This document shows positions 38,293 through 47,880 of a stretch of DNA of 64,000 nucleotides, piece after piece (the stretch's first letter is position 1; the number at the start of each line of letters is the position of its first letter). The stretch spans positions 26,684-90,683 of the forward strand of contig PAQV01000019.1 of the NCBI GenBank assembly GCA_002709405.1, given 5' to 3'. The stretch is from Paracoccaceae bacterium (GTDB lineage Bacteria > Pseudomonadota > Alphaproteobacteria > Rhodobacterales > Rhodobacteraceae). The notes beneath the pieces are model-generated. The model saw nothing but the letters and a program-made list of their open reading frames with translations, was not told where the DNA came from and did not search any database. The position numbers and the translations under genes are program-made.

Positions 38293-41200
38293 TCAGCCGA
38301 CCTCGGAGAGACGGGCCAGCGCCTCTTTCAACTGGGCTTCTTCCGATTCCCGGGCGGCCAGGTTGGCCCGGGTTTCCTCGACAACCTCTTCGGGCGCGCT
38401 TTCGGCGAACTTGGGGTTGTTCAGCCGCCCGCGCAGGCCGCCCAGCTCCTTGGCCAGCTTGCCCAGGGTCTTTTCCAGCCGCGCCTTTTCCGCGTCGATG
38501 TCGATGATGTCGGCCAGCGGCAAGCCGAAGGTCGCGCCCTCGGCGGGGATTGTGATCGTGCCCTTGGGCATCGCGGCGGCCTCGCTCAGGCTTTCGATCC
38601 GGGCCAGGCGCTGGATCAGCGTGGCGTTGGCCTCCCAGGCCGCCTTTGCCGCCGGGTCCATCTGCGTCACGATCATCGGCACGTGAAGCCCCGCGGGCAC
38701 ATGCATCTGGGCCCGGGCCGAGCGGGTGTTCTCGATGACGGAAATCACCCAGTTCATCTCGCGGTCGGCCGCCTCGTCGATCAGCTCGGGGCCGTAGGCC
38801 GGCCAGTCGCCGTGGATCAGCATCTTGGACCGGGGGCCGGTGGCGTCCCAGAGCTCTTCCGTGATGAAGGGCATGATCGGGTGCAGCAGGGTAAAGCACT
38901 GGTCCAGCACCCAGCGCATGGTCCTGCGCGTTTCGGCCTGGGCCACCGCGTCATCGCCCGACAGCAGGGGCTTGGCGAATTCCACGTACCAGTCGCAGAC
39001 CTTGCCCCAGGTGAAGGCATAAAGCGCGTTCGCCGCGTCGTTGAACCGGAAGGCGGTCAGGGCGGCGTCGACCTCGGCCCGGACCCGGGCGGTTTCGCCG
39101 ATGATCCAGCGGTTGACCGTGGCGCTGGCCGCGGGCGGGGCGGTGGGCGCGGGTTCGGCAAAGACCCCGTTCATCTCGGCGAAGCGGGCGGCGTTCCAGA
39201 GCTTGGTGCCGAAGTTGCGGTAGCCGGCGATGCGCTGGGTCGACAGTTTCAGGTCGCGGCCCATGGCGGCCATCGAGGTCAGGGTGAAGCGCACCGCATC
39301 GGCCCCGTACTCGTCGATCAGTTCCAGCGGGTCCAGCACGTTGCCCAGGGATTTCGACATCTTCTTGCCCTTCTCGTCGCGGACGAGGGCATGGACATAG
39401 ACGGTGTCGAAGGGGCGTTCGCCCACGACGGCATATTGCATCATCATCATCCGGGCGACCCAGAAGAAGATGATGTCGAAGCCGGTGACCAGCACGGAGG
39501 TGGGGAAGTATTTCTGCAGCGCCTCGGTCTGTTCGGGCCAGCCCAGGGTGCCGATCGGCCACAGGCCCGACGAGAACCAGGTGTCCAGCACGTCCGGGTC
39601 GCGCCAGACCGGGTAGACCAGCTGGGTCGGGTCCTGGCTGATTTCATACTCGGCCAGGCTGCGGGCGAGGGTGGCGATGGCCTCGTGCTTGTCGGCGACC
39701 TCGATGATGCGGGCATGGTTGAGCGGCGTCGGGATGTCGGCGATCTCGTCGAGGAAGCCGGGCTGGACGTCCTCGAAGCTGGCCGCGCAATGGGCCTTTT
39801 CGCCGGCATGGACCATGCCGCCGTCCTGCAGCAGGCGGCCCAGTTCGACCATGTCGAGCTCGCCGTCGCCTTCGTCGTCGCTGAAGCCGGGGGCGGACAG
39901 GTCCAGCCCGTACCACACCGGGATCTGGTGGCCCCACCACAGCTGGCGCGAGATGCACCAGGGCTCGATGTTTTCCAGCCAGGGGAAGTACACCTTCTGG
40001 TCCTGTTCCGGAAGGATCTGGGTCTCGCCCGAGCGCACGGCGTCGAGGGCCGGGCCGACGATCCGGTCGGTGTCGACGAACCACTGGTCGGTCAGCATCG
40101 GTTCGATGACCACCTTGGAGCGGTCGCCGAAGGGCTGCATGATCGGCTTGGCCTCGACCAGGGGGACGGGGGCGTCGGGGTCTTCGGCCTTGGCGGCGGC
40201 ACGGCCCAGGCGCGGGTCGCCGGCGGTGGTCATGACGGCCAGGCCTTCGGCGGTGATCTCGGCCACGACCTGCTTGCGGGCCTCGAACCGGTCGAGCCCG
40301 CGCAGGTGGTCGGGCACCAGGTTCATGCCGTCGACCTCGTTCTCGCCGAAGCTGTCGCCGTTGGCGATTTCCTGGGCGCGGGTGGCGCAGGTGGCGTAAT
40401 CGTAGCCGTCGTCGCGCAGGTGGCCCGAGGTGTTCATCAGCCGGTACATCGGGATATTGTTGCGGGAGGCCACGGCGTAGTCGTTGAAATCATGCGCGCC
40501 GGTGATCTTGACCGCGCCCGAGCCGAAGGTGGGGTCGGGGTACTCGTCGGTGATGATGGGGATCAGGCGGCGGTGGTCCTTGGGCCCGACGGGGATCTCG
40601 CAGAGCATGCCGACGATGGGGGCATAGCGCTCGTCCGAGGGGTGCACAGCCACGGCGCCGTCGCCCAGCATGGTTTCGGGGCGGGTCGTGGCGATCGAGA
40701 TATAGTCGCGGGTCTCGCGCAGGGTGACGGTGCCGTCCTCGTCCTTCTCGATGTATTCATAGGTCTGGCCGCCGGCGAGGGGGTACTTGAAGTGCCACAT
40801 GTGGCCGGCGGTTTCGATGTTCTCGACTTCGAGGTCGGAAATGGCGGTCTCGAAATGCGGGTCCCAGTTGACCAGGCGCTTGCCGCGGTAGATCAGGCCC
40901 TTCGAGTACATGTCGACGAAGACCTTGATGACGGCGTCATGGAAGTTGCCGTCCTCGCCTGCGGGGGCGCCGGGGGCGCCGGACATGGTGAAGGCATTGC
41001 GCGACCAGTCGCACGAGGCGCCGAGGCGCTTGAGCTGGTTGATGATCGTGCCGCCGGACTGACCCTTCCAGTCCCAGACCTTTTCCAGGAAGGCCTCGCG
41101 GCCCATTTCCCGGCGGGTGGCGTTGGCCTTGTCCTTGGCGAGTTCCCGTTCGACGACCATCTGGGTGGCGATGCCGGCATGGTCCTGGCCGGGCTGCCAG

Positions 41201-41423
41201 AGCGTGTCGAAGCCGCGCATGCGGTGCCAGCGGATCAGGATGTCCTGCAGTGTGTTGTTGAAGGCATGACCCATGTGCAGAGAGCCCGTCACGTTGGGCG
41301 GCGGGATCATGATGGAAAAGGTTTCCGGGCGCGAGGCATTCGCCCCGGCCTTGAAGCACCCGGCTTCTTCCCAGGCCTTGTAGAGACGGCTTTCGGCTGC
41401 GGCGGCGTCGAATGTCTTGTCCA
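38293..41423 (-). CDS. valS: Valyl-tRNA synthetase
   Basis: [39 protein letters not shown]; full-length with C-terminal coiled coil. Confidence 0.98.
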
Positions 41424-41545
41424 TGGGTCCCACGCTTTCGTCCTGACGATCGGCTTTGTCCTCTACCTGCTGGGCCGGGCAAGGGGAAGGTGGCAGCGGC
41501 TATTTCTTGCCGCCCGGCCGGATTGCCCGTGGGTGCGTCGGATGT

Positions 41546-41571
41546 GGGTATTTGAAAAGAGAAAGAAGCAG
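41546..41571 (+). repeat. Dispersed 26-nt element, copy G
   Basis: GGGTATTTGAAAAGAGAAAGAAGCAG. Confidence 0.9.
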
Positions 41572-41716
41572 AAAGGCTTTCTTAACCGGGATCGGTCATT
41601 CTGATCCTGCGGTACAGGCTGGGGAGCCGATGACCGCAAGAGGAAGAAGCGGCCCTGATCGCCTCGTAGGCACCGCCGATTTTGTGCGGCCGGCGAGGGA
41701 TCAGGGCGCTTCGTTC

Positions 41717-41742
41717 CTGCTTCTTTCTCTTCATAAATACCC
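41717..41742 (-). repeat. Dispersed 26-nt element, copy H
   Basis: Minus strand GGGTATTTATGAAGAGAAAGAAGCAG. Confidence 0.9.
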
Positions 41743-41913
41743 ACGGCACTCGCATTGCCACGGGCCACGACCCAGGGCATCTGGGCGCGCCATCTGCACT
41801 TTCCGCATTCAAGCCATGTCCACCGCCCCGGGTTCGGGAGCCCGTTGCAAGCCTGTCACTGGACAAGGCCTGTCGCGCGGCTAGTGTCGCAGGCACGCCA
41901 GATCTCAGGAAGG

Positions 41914-44217
41914 ATGATGATGGACAAGTTCGGCAAGAGCCAGCCCGTCAAGCGTGTCGAGGACCAGCGGTTTCTCACCGGCCAGGGCCGCTACGTGGAT
42001 GACATCGCGCCTGTCGATGCGCTGCATGCCTTTTACCTGCGCAGCCCGGTGGCCCATGCCACCATCGTTTCGCTTGACGTGGCCGAGGCGCGGCAGGTCG
42101 AGGGGGTGGTCGCCGTCTACACCATCGAGGACATGGAAGCCGCAGGTGTCGACATCGCCTTGCCCGGGACGGTGGTGGACAACCGCGACGGGACCATGGG
42201 GGCGGCCCCCTTGCGGCCGATGCTGGCCAAGGGCCGGGTGCGCTACGTGGGCGAGCCGATGGCCGTTATATTCGCCGAAACGCTGACCCAGGCGCGCGAT
42301 GCCGCCGAGCTGATCGAATACGACCTGGAGGACCTGCCGGCCAAGCTGGACCTGGCCCGGGGCGGGGCCACCCTGCATGACGAGGCCCCCGACAACCTGG
42401 CCTTCGACTGGGGGTTGGGCGACGAGGCGGCCACCGAGGCCGCCTTTGCCGCGGCCGCGAAAACCGTCAGCCTGGAGGTGGGCGACAACCGGATCATCGT
42501 GAACTCGATGGAGCCGCGCGGCTGTTACGCCGAGATGCAGGACGGCCGCATCCACCTGGCCTTCAACGGGCAGGGTGTTTGGGGCATGAAGGCCTTGCTG
42601 GCCAGCGCCCTGGGCGTTTCACCGGACGATGTGCGCATTACCAACCCGGATGTGGGCGGCGGCTTTGGCATGAAATCCGGCCCTTACCCCGAGTATTTCT
42701 CGGTCGCGCTGGGGGCCCGGCTGCTGGGCCGCCCGGTGCGCTGGATGGCGGACCGGTCCGAGGCGATGATGGCCGACAATGGCGGCCGTGACTTGGTCTC
42801 GCTGGCCGAACTGGCCTTTGACGCCGACAACCGGATCACCGCCTACCGGGTGACCACCCGGTGCAACCTGGGGGCCTACAATTCGAACTATGGCCAGCCG
42901 ATCCAGACCCAGCTGTTCGCCCGCGTGCTGATGGGCACCTACGACGTGCAGACCACCTGGCTGGCGGTCGAGGGCTATTACACCAACACCGCCCAGGTCG
43001 ATGCCTACCGGGGGGCCGGCCGGCCCGAGGCGATCTACGTGCTGGAACGGGTGATGGACCGGGCCGCGCGCGAGCTGGGGCTTGACCCGATGGAGCTGCG
43101 CCGGATCAATTTCATCAAGCCCGACCAGTTCCCCTATGTCTCGGCCACGGGCGAAAATTACGACGTGGGCGATTTCGACAAGGTGATGTCTCGGGCGGTG
43201 GCCGAGGCCGACCTGGCGGGCTTTGCCGCCCGGCGGGCGGGCGACATGGACAAGGGAATGCTGCGCGGCCAGGGGATCTGTTACTATATTGAAAGCATTC
43301 TGGGTGATCCTTCCGAAACCGCGAAGGTCGAATTCCACGAGGATGGCACGGTGAGCATCTATGTCGGCACACAATCGAACGGGCAGGGGCACGAAACCGT
43401 GTTCGCCCAGTTCCTTGCCGACCAGACCGGTATCCCGGCGGACCTGATCCGCGTGGTGCAGGGCGACAGCGACCTGATCGCCAAGGGCGGGGGCACCGGC
43501 GGGTCCCGGTCGGTGACCACGCAGAACACGGCCACACTGGCCACTGTCGATGCGATGGTGGCGGCCTACGTGCCCTACCTGGCCGACAAGATGGGGGTCG
43601 CGCCCGAAGACGTGAGTTTCGATGCCGAAACCTTCCGCGCGCCGGGGTCGAACATGACGCCCACCCTGATCGAGGCGGCCGAGATGGCCCGGGCGGATGG
43701 CCGCGACGATCTGCTGGTGCACCAGGAAACGGCCGAGCTGCCGGGCCGGTCCTATCCCAATGGCTGCCACGTGGCCGAGGTGGTCATCGACCCCGACACC
43801 GGCGTGGTGACGCTGGACCGCTACACCGTGGTCGACGATTTCGGCAACCTGATCAACCCGATGCTGGCCGAGGGCCAGGTCCATGGCGGGGTGGCCCAGG
43901 GTGTCGGCCAGGCGCTGACGGAACACGTGGTCTATGACGAGGACGGCCAGTTGCTGACGGCCACCTTCATGGATTACGCGATGCCCCGGGCCAGCGACAT
44001 GCCGATGGTGTCGTTCACCTCGGAACCGGTGCCGTCCAAGGCCAACCTGATGGGCATGAAGGGCTGCGGCGAGGCGGGCACCGTGGGTGCCCTGGCTGCC
44101 GTGTCGAACGCGGTGCAGGATGCGCTGTGGGACCTGGGTGTGCGCCAGGCGGACATGCCGTTCACGCCGATGAAGGTATGGGAAATGCTGAAGGATGCCC
44201 CGGTCGCCGCTGAGTGA
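41914..44217 (+). CDS. CoxL-like aldehyde oxidase/xanthine dehydrogenase large subunit
   Basis: GQGRYVDDI..; PDVGGGFGMK; DAYRGAGRPEA (form-II-type active site). Confidence 0.92.
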   Translation: MMMDKFGKSQPVKRVEDQRFLTGQGRYVDDIAPVDALHAFYLRSPVAHATIVSLDVAEARQVEGVVAVYTIEDMEAAGVDIALPGTVVDNRDGTMGAAPLRPMLAKGRVRYVGEPMAVIFAETLTQARDAAELIEYDLEDLPAKLDLARGGATLHDEAPDNLAFDWGLGDEAATEAAFAAAAKTVSLEVGDNRIIVNSMEPRGCYAEMQDGRIHLAFNGQGVWGMKALLASALGVSPDDVRITNPDVGGGFGMKSGPYPEYFSVALGARLLGRPVRWMADRSEAMMADNGGRDLVSLAELAFDADNRITAYRVTTRCNLGAYNSNYGQPIQTQLFARVLMGTYDVQTTWLAVEGYYTNTAQVDAYRGAGRPEAIYVLERVMDRAARELGLDPMELRRINFIKPDQFPYVSATGENYDVGDFDKVMSRAVAEADLAGFAARRAGDMDKGMLRGQGICYYIESILGDPSETAKVEFHEDGTVSIYVGTQSNGQGHETVFAQFLADQTGIPADLIRVVQGDSDLIAKGGGTGGSRSVTTQNTATLATVDAMVAAYVPYLADKMGVAPEDVSFDAETFRAPGSNMTPTLIEAAEMARADGRDDLLVHQETAELPGRSYPNGCHVAEVVIDPDTGVVTLDRYTVVDDFGNLINPMLAEGQVHGGVAQGVGQALTEHVVYDEDGQLLTATFMDYAMPRASDMPMVSFTSEPVPSKANLMGMKGCGEAGTVGALAAVSNAVQDALWDLGVRQADMPFTPMKVWEMLKDAPVAAE

Positions 44218-45292
44218 TCACGTCTCGCGCTGGCTGGGCCTGCTGACGCGGACCGAGCCGGCGCCAGAGGTGCGGGACCGGCCCGGGCGGGTCCATGTGA
44301 TCGTGATGGACGGCACGATGTCCACGCTCGAGCCCGGGCAGGAAACCAATGCCGGGCTGGTCTACAAGCTGTGCGCCGAGGTGGGGGCTCCGCTGCTGGT
44401 GCATTACGAGAAGGGCGTGCAGTGGCCGAACTGGCGGACGACGCTGGACGTGTTGCAGGGCAAGGGCACCAGCCGCAAGATCCGGCGGGCCTATGGCAAG
44501 CTGGCCTCGCGCTACCGGCCGGGGGACCGGATCTTCCTGTTCGGGTTCTCGCGCGGGGCCTTCGCGGCGCGGTCGCTGGCCGGTGTGATCGACATGGTGG
44601 GGCTGCTGACGCCGGAACATGCGACCCACCGCAACGTGCGGATGGCCTATCGTCATTATGAACAGAACCCCTATGGCCATGCGGCGGCGGCGTTTTCGCG
44701 GCAGTATTGCCATCCTCACGGGGCGGTCGAGATCGAGATGGTGGGGGTCTGGGATACGGTCAAGGCGCTGGGCTTGCGGGTGCCGATCCTGTGGCGGCTG
44801 GTGCGCAGCCGGCATTCCTATCACAACCACAACCTGGGGCCGTCGGTGAAGGCAGGGTTCCAGGCACTGGCCCTGGATGAAACGCGGCTGGCCTATGAGC
44901 CGGTGATGTGGAGGACGCCGCCGGGCTGGAAGGGCCGGCTGGAGCAGGTGTGGTTCTCGGGCACCCATGGCGATGTGGGCGGGCAGCTGGACGGGGTGTC
45001 GGAGGCGCGGCCGCGGTCGAACGTGTCTCTGGTGTGGATGCTGGAGCGGGCCGAGGAGTGCGGGCTGCCCCTGCCCGAGGGCTGGAGGGCGCGGTTTCCC
45101 TGCGATGCGCAGGCGCGCTCGATCGGGGCCTGGCGGGGCTGGGCCAAGGTGATGGTGCTGCGCGCCCCGCGCGAGGTCGGGCGGGATCGGTCCGAACGGC
45201 TGCACGAGACGGTGCCGCCGCGGGTGGATGTGCCCGAGACATGGGGCGAGCGGATGTCGGCGATCTGGTCGATGATGCGGGGCCAGGCCTGA
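44195..45292 (+). CDS. DUF2235 alpha/beta-hydrolase-like protein
   Basis: VIVMDGTMSTLEPGQETNAGLVYKL; FLFGFSRGAFAARSLAGVI; GVWDTVKALG; WFSGTHGDVGG. Confidence 0.88.
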   Translation: MPRSPLSDHVSRWLGLLTRTEPAPEVRDRPGRVHVIVMDGTMSTLEPGQETNAGLVYKLCAEVGAPLLVHYEKGVQWPNWRTTLDVLQGKGTSRKIRRAYGKLASRYRPGDRIFLFGFSRGAFAARSLAGVIDMVGLLTPEHATHRNVRMAYRHYEQNPYGHAAAAFSRQYCHPHGAVEIEMVGVWDTVKALGLRVPILWRLVRSRHSYHNHNLGPSVKAGFQALALDETRLAYEPVMWRTPPGWKGRLEQVWFSGTHGDVGGQLDGVSEARPRSNVSLVWMLERAEECGLPLPEGWRARFPCDAQARSIGAWRGWAKVMVLRAPREVGRDRSERLHETVPPRVDVPETWGERMSAIWSMMRGQA

Positions 45293-45300
45293 CGGTCGGA

Positions 45301-45351
45301 CCGGACCGGGAGCCCGCTCCCACCCACCCACCCCGCGGGCTCCCGGTCCGG
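45301..45351. repeat. 17-bp perfect stem / 17-nt loop hairpin with C-rich loop (copy 1)
   Basis: CCGGACCGGGAGCCCGC-TCCCACCCACCCACCCC-GCGGGCTCCCGGTCCGG. Confidence 0.95.
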
Positions 45352-45464
45352 GCGCGGGTGTTCGGAGCCTGCCATGGACGGGGGCCTTGCGGGATGGGGG
45401 CCCCCGTGCTGGACGGGGGCAGGCCGGGCCGATAGCCTTCTTTGGACGCAAGAGGAGGATCGGC

Positions 45465-46190
45465 ATGACATTGAGCGGCAAGGTGGCCTGGGTCACCGGA
45501 GGCGGCACCGGGATCGGGGCGGCCGGGGCGCGGGCCCTGGCGGCGGCTGGGGCGCAGGTTGTGGTGTCGGGCCGGCGGGCCGACCCTTTGGAAGCGCTTG
45601 CCCGCGAGATCGGCGGCCGAGCCCTGGCCCTGGACGTGGCGGACCCCCAGGCCATCGGGGCGGCGGCCGACGAGATCGGGCCGGTGGACATCCTGGTGGC
45701 CAGTGCGGGGACCAACGTGCCGGACCGGAGCCTTGCCAAGGTCAGCACCGAGGATTGGTCCCGGGTGGTCGATGTCAACCTGAACGGGGTCTTCCACGCC
45801 ACCCGGGCCGTCTTGCCGGGGATGCGCGCGCAGGGTGGCGGGGTGGTCATGCTGGTGTCGAGCTGGGCGGGCAAATACGCCACCCGGCTGACCGGCGCGG
45901 CCTATAACGCCAGCAAGCACGCCGTGGTGGCCCTGAGCGAATCGATCAATATCGAAGAAGGTGCCAACGGCATCCGCTCGACCGTGATCATGCCCGGAGA
46001 GGTGGCCACCGACATCCTGCAATCGCGGCCCGTGCCGCCGTCGCAAGAGCAGATGGATCGCATGCTGCAGGCCGAGGACCTGGGCGCGACGATCCGGTTC
46101 GTGGCCGAGATGCCGGCGCGGGCCTGCCTGAACGAGATCCTGATCTCGCCGACCTGGAACCGTTTCTACCTGGGGTTCGACGAGCTTTAG
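45465..46190 (+). CDS. Short-chain dehydrogenase/reductase
   Basis: VAWVTGGGTGIGAAGARALAAAGAQVVVSGRR; YNASKHAVVAL. Confidence 0.92.
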   Translation: MTLSGKVAWVTGGGTGIGAAGARALAAAGAQVVVSGRRADPLEALAREIGGRALALDVADPQAIGAAADEIGPVDILVASAGTNVPDRSLAKVSTEDWSRVVDVNLNGVFHATRAVLPGMRAQGGGVVMLVSSWAGKYATRLTGAAYNASKHAVVALSESINIEEGANGIRSTVIMPGEVATDILQSRPVPPSQEQMDRMLQAEDLGATIRFVAEMPARACLNEILISPTWNRFYLGFDEL

Positions 46191-46244
46191 GGCCGTTGGG
46201 ACCTGCTTTGGCCGGGGCGGGCCGGCTTCAGCTGCCCGCGATAC

Positions 46245-46727
46245 TCATGACGCAGCGGTCATGATGATGCAGGTGGTCGAGCCGGTGGCATACAGCTTGC
46301 CGTCGTCAAGGCCGCGGATCTCGCCGTGGGCGACGGCGGTGGACCGGCCGGCGTGATCGACCTGGGCCCAGCATTCGACCGGCGTACCGGGTCGGATGGG
46401 CCGGGTGATATTCACCTTGTATTCCAATGTCGTATAGGCCTGGCCGACCTGCAGCTTGGTCATCACCGCGCAGCCCATCGCGCTGTCGAGGATGGTGCCG
46501 TACCAGCCGCCGTGCACGCTGCCGATCGGGTTCATGACGTGGAACTCGGGCGTGCCGTGAAAGACCGCCCGGCCGTCCGAGACCTCATGCCCGGTGAAGC
46601 CCATGGTGACGGCGATGGGCGGCGGGGGGAAGCGGCCCTCGAACATGCCCTGCATGAATTCCAGGCCGGTCATCGAGGCGATCTTGGCCACTGGTACCAG
46701 GTCGGCGATGGATTTTGCTTCGGTCAT
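46245..46727 (-). CDS. PaaI-family hotdog thioesterase
   Basis: HVMNPIGSVHGGWYGTILDSAMGCAV..YTTLEYKVNITRPI. Confidence 0.88.
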   Translation of the reverse strand: MTEAKSIADLVPVAKIASMTGLEFMQGMFEGRFPPPPIAVTMGFTGHEVSDGRAVFHGTPEFHVMNPIGSVHGGWYGTILDSAMGCAVMTKLQVGQAYTTLEYKVNITRPIRPGTPVECWAQVDHAGRSTAVAHGEIRGLDDGKLYATGSTTCIIMTAAS

Positions 46728-46871
46728 GACGTCCTCCCTTGATGCGGGCAGGGTAGGGAAGCCCTTGTCTGCGGCAAGGCTGACGCTGCGTATCCAAAGC
46801 AAAACGGGACCCCGAAAGAGGCCCCGTTTGTCTGGGTCAGGATCGGTGGCCGGGGCCTCGATCAGATCGCT

Positions 46872-46941
46872 TTCAAGCGTTGCTCACATTACTTTTGCGC
46901 GTTGTTCACGCGACATTCTTGCGCGTTGCTCACGCGACGTT
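46872..46941 (-). repeat. 24-bp tandem duplication covering the 3' end of metF including its stop codon
   Basis: AACGTCGCGTGAGCAACGCGCAAG then AATGTCGCGTGAACAACGCGCAAA, then a decayed third unit. Confidence 0.85.
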
Positions 46942-47796
46942 TTCAAGGCTGGCCTTGGGGGTCACGCCAAGCGCGTGGCAGACGTCGCGGGTCAGCTCGG
47001 GCCGGTTCATCGTGTAGAAGTGCAGCTTGTCGACGCCACCGTCCAGCAGGTCCGAGCAGAGCTCGGTGCAGATGGCCGTGGCCAGCAGGTCCTGGCGGTC
47101 GTCGCGTTCGGCCGCGGCAAAGGCCTCGTCCAGGGCGGCGGGGACCGAGGTGCCGCAGCGCTCGGCGAAACGGCGCACGCCCTTCCAGTTCTCGATCGGC
47201 AGGATGCCCGGCACGATCGGGGCGTCGATGCCGGCCTTTTCACAGCGGTCGCGGAAGCGGAAGAAGGTTTCGGGATCGAAGAAGAACTGGGTCAGGGCCT
47301 CGGACGCGCCGGCGTCGATCTTGCGCTTGAGCCAGTCGACATCGGCCTGGGCATCGGCGGCCTCGGGATGCGCTTCGGGGTAGGCGCCGACGCGGATGGT
47401 GAAGGGGCCGGCGTCCTTGAGGGCGGCGATCAACTCGCAGCTGTCGGCAAATCCGCCGGGATATTGCGTGAATCCGGTTTCGCCCTTGGGCGGGTCGCCG
47501 CGCAGGGCGACGATGTCGCGCACGCCGGCTTCGGCGAAGCCCTGGGCGATGGCCAGCGTTTCATCGCGCGTGGCGTTGACACAGGTGAGGTGGGCGGCGA
47601 CGGTCAGGCCGGAATGCTTGTGCAGCGTGGCCACGGCGTCGCGGGTCAGGTCCCTCGTGGTGCCGCCGGCGCCATAGGTGACCGACACGAAGCGCGGTGC
47701 CAGGGGGGCCAGCACCTGGACGGTGTCCCACAGGCGGAACGACGCTTCGAGGTCGCGCGGGGGGAAGAATTCGAAGGAGATCTCGGGCAGGGTCAT
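46930..47796 (-). CDS. metF: 5,10-methylenetetrahydrofolate reductase
   Basis: ISFEFFPPRDLEASFRLWDTVQVLAPLAPRFVSVTYGAGGTTRDLT. Confidence 0.96.
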   Translation of the reverse strand: MTLPEISFEFFPPRDLEASFRLWDTVQVLAPLAPRFVSVTYGAGGTTRDLTRDAVATLHKHSGLTVAAHLTCVNATRDETLAIAQGFAEAGVRDIVALRGDPPKGETGFTQYPGGFADSCELIAALKDAGPFTIRVGAYPEAHPEAADAQADVDWLKRKIDAGASEALTQFFFDPETFFRFRDRCEKAGIDAPIVPGILPIENWKGVRRFAERCGTSVPAALDEAFAAAERDDRQDLLATAICTELCSDLLDGGVDKLHFYTMNRPELTRDVCHALGVTPKASLENVA

Positions 47797-47843
47797 GGAG
47801 GAGTCCTTTGGGTCTGACCTTCTGTGTAGACGAAGACGGTAAG

Positions 47844-47856
47844 TGAGGCTAATTCA
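47844..47856. promoter_or_regulatory. Candidate MetR box TGAG-N5-TTCA between metF and metR
   Basis: TGAGGCTAATTCA, one mismatch to TGAA-N5-TTCA, in the divergent intergenic region. Confidence 0.4.
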
Positions 47857-47880
47857 TATTCTTCAAGAACAAGATGAGGT

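Noticed and set aside
37981-41604. 1207-aa plus-strand ORF
   Set aside because: Antisense shadow of valS despite its length; valS motifs are unambiguous on the minus strand.
41914-44217. Canonical aerobic CO dehydrogenase (coxL form I)
   Set aside because: Active-site loop is AYRGAGR rather than AYRCSFR, and coxM/coxS are not adjacent.
47797-47880. SAM riboswitch upstream of metF
   Set aside because: The leader is short and shows no recognisable SAM-I/SAM-II core; a MetR-type site explains the region better.
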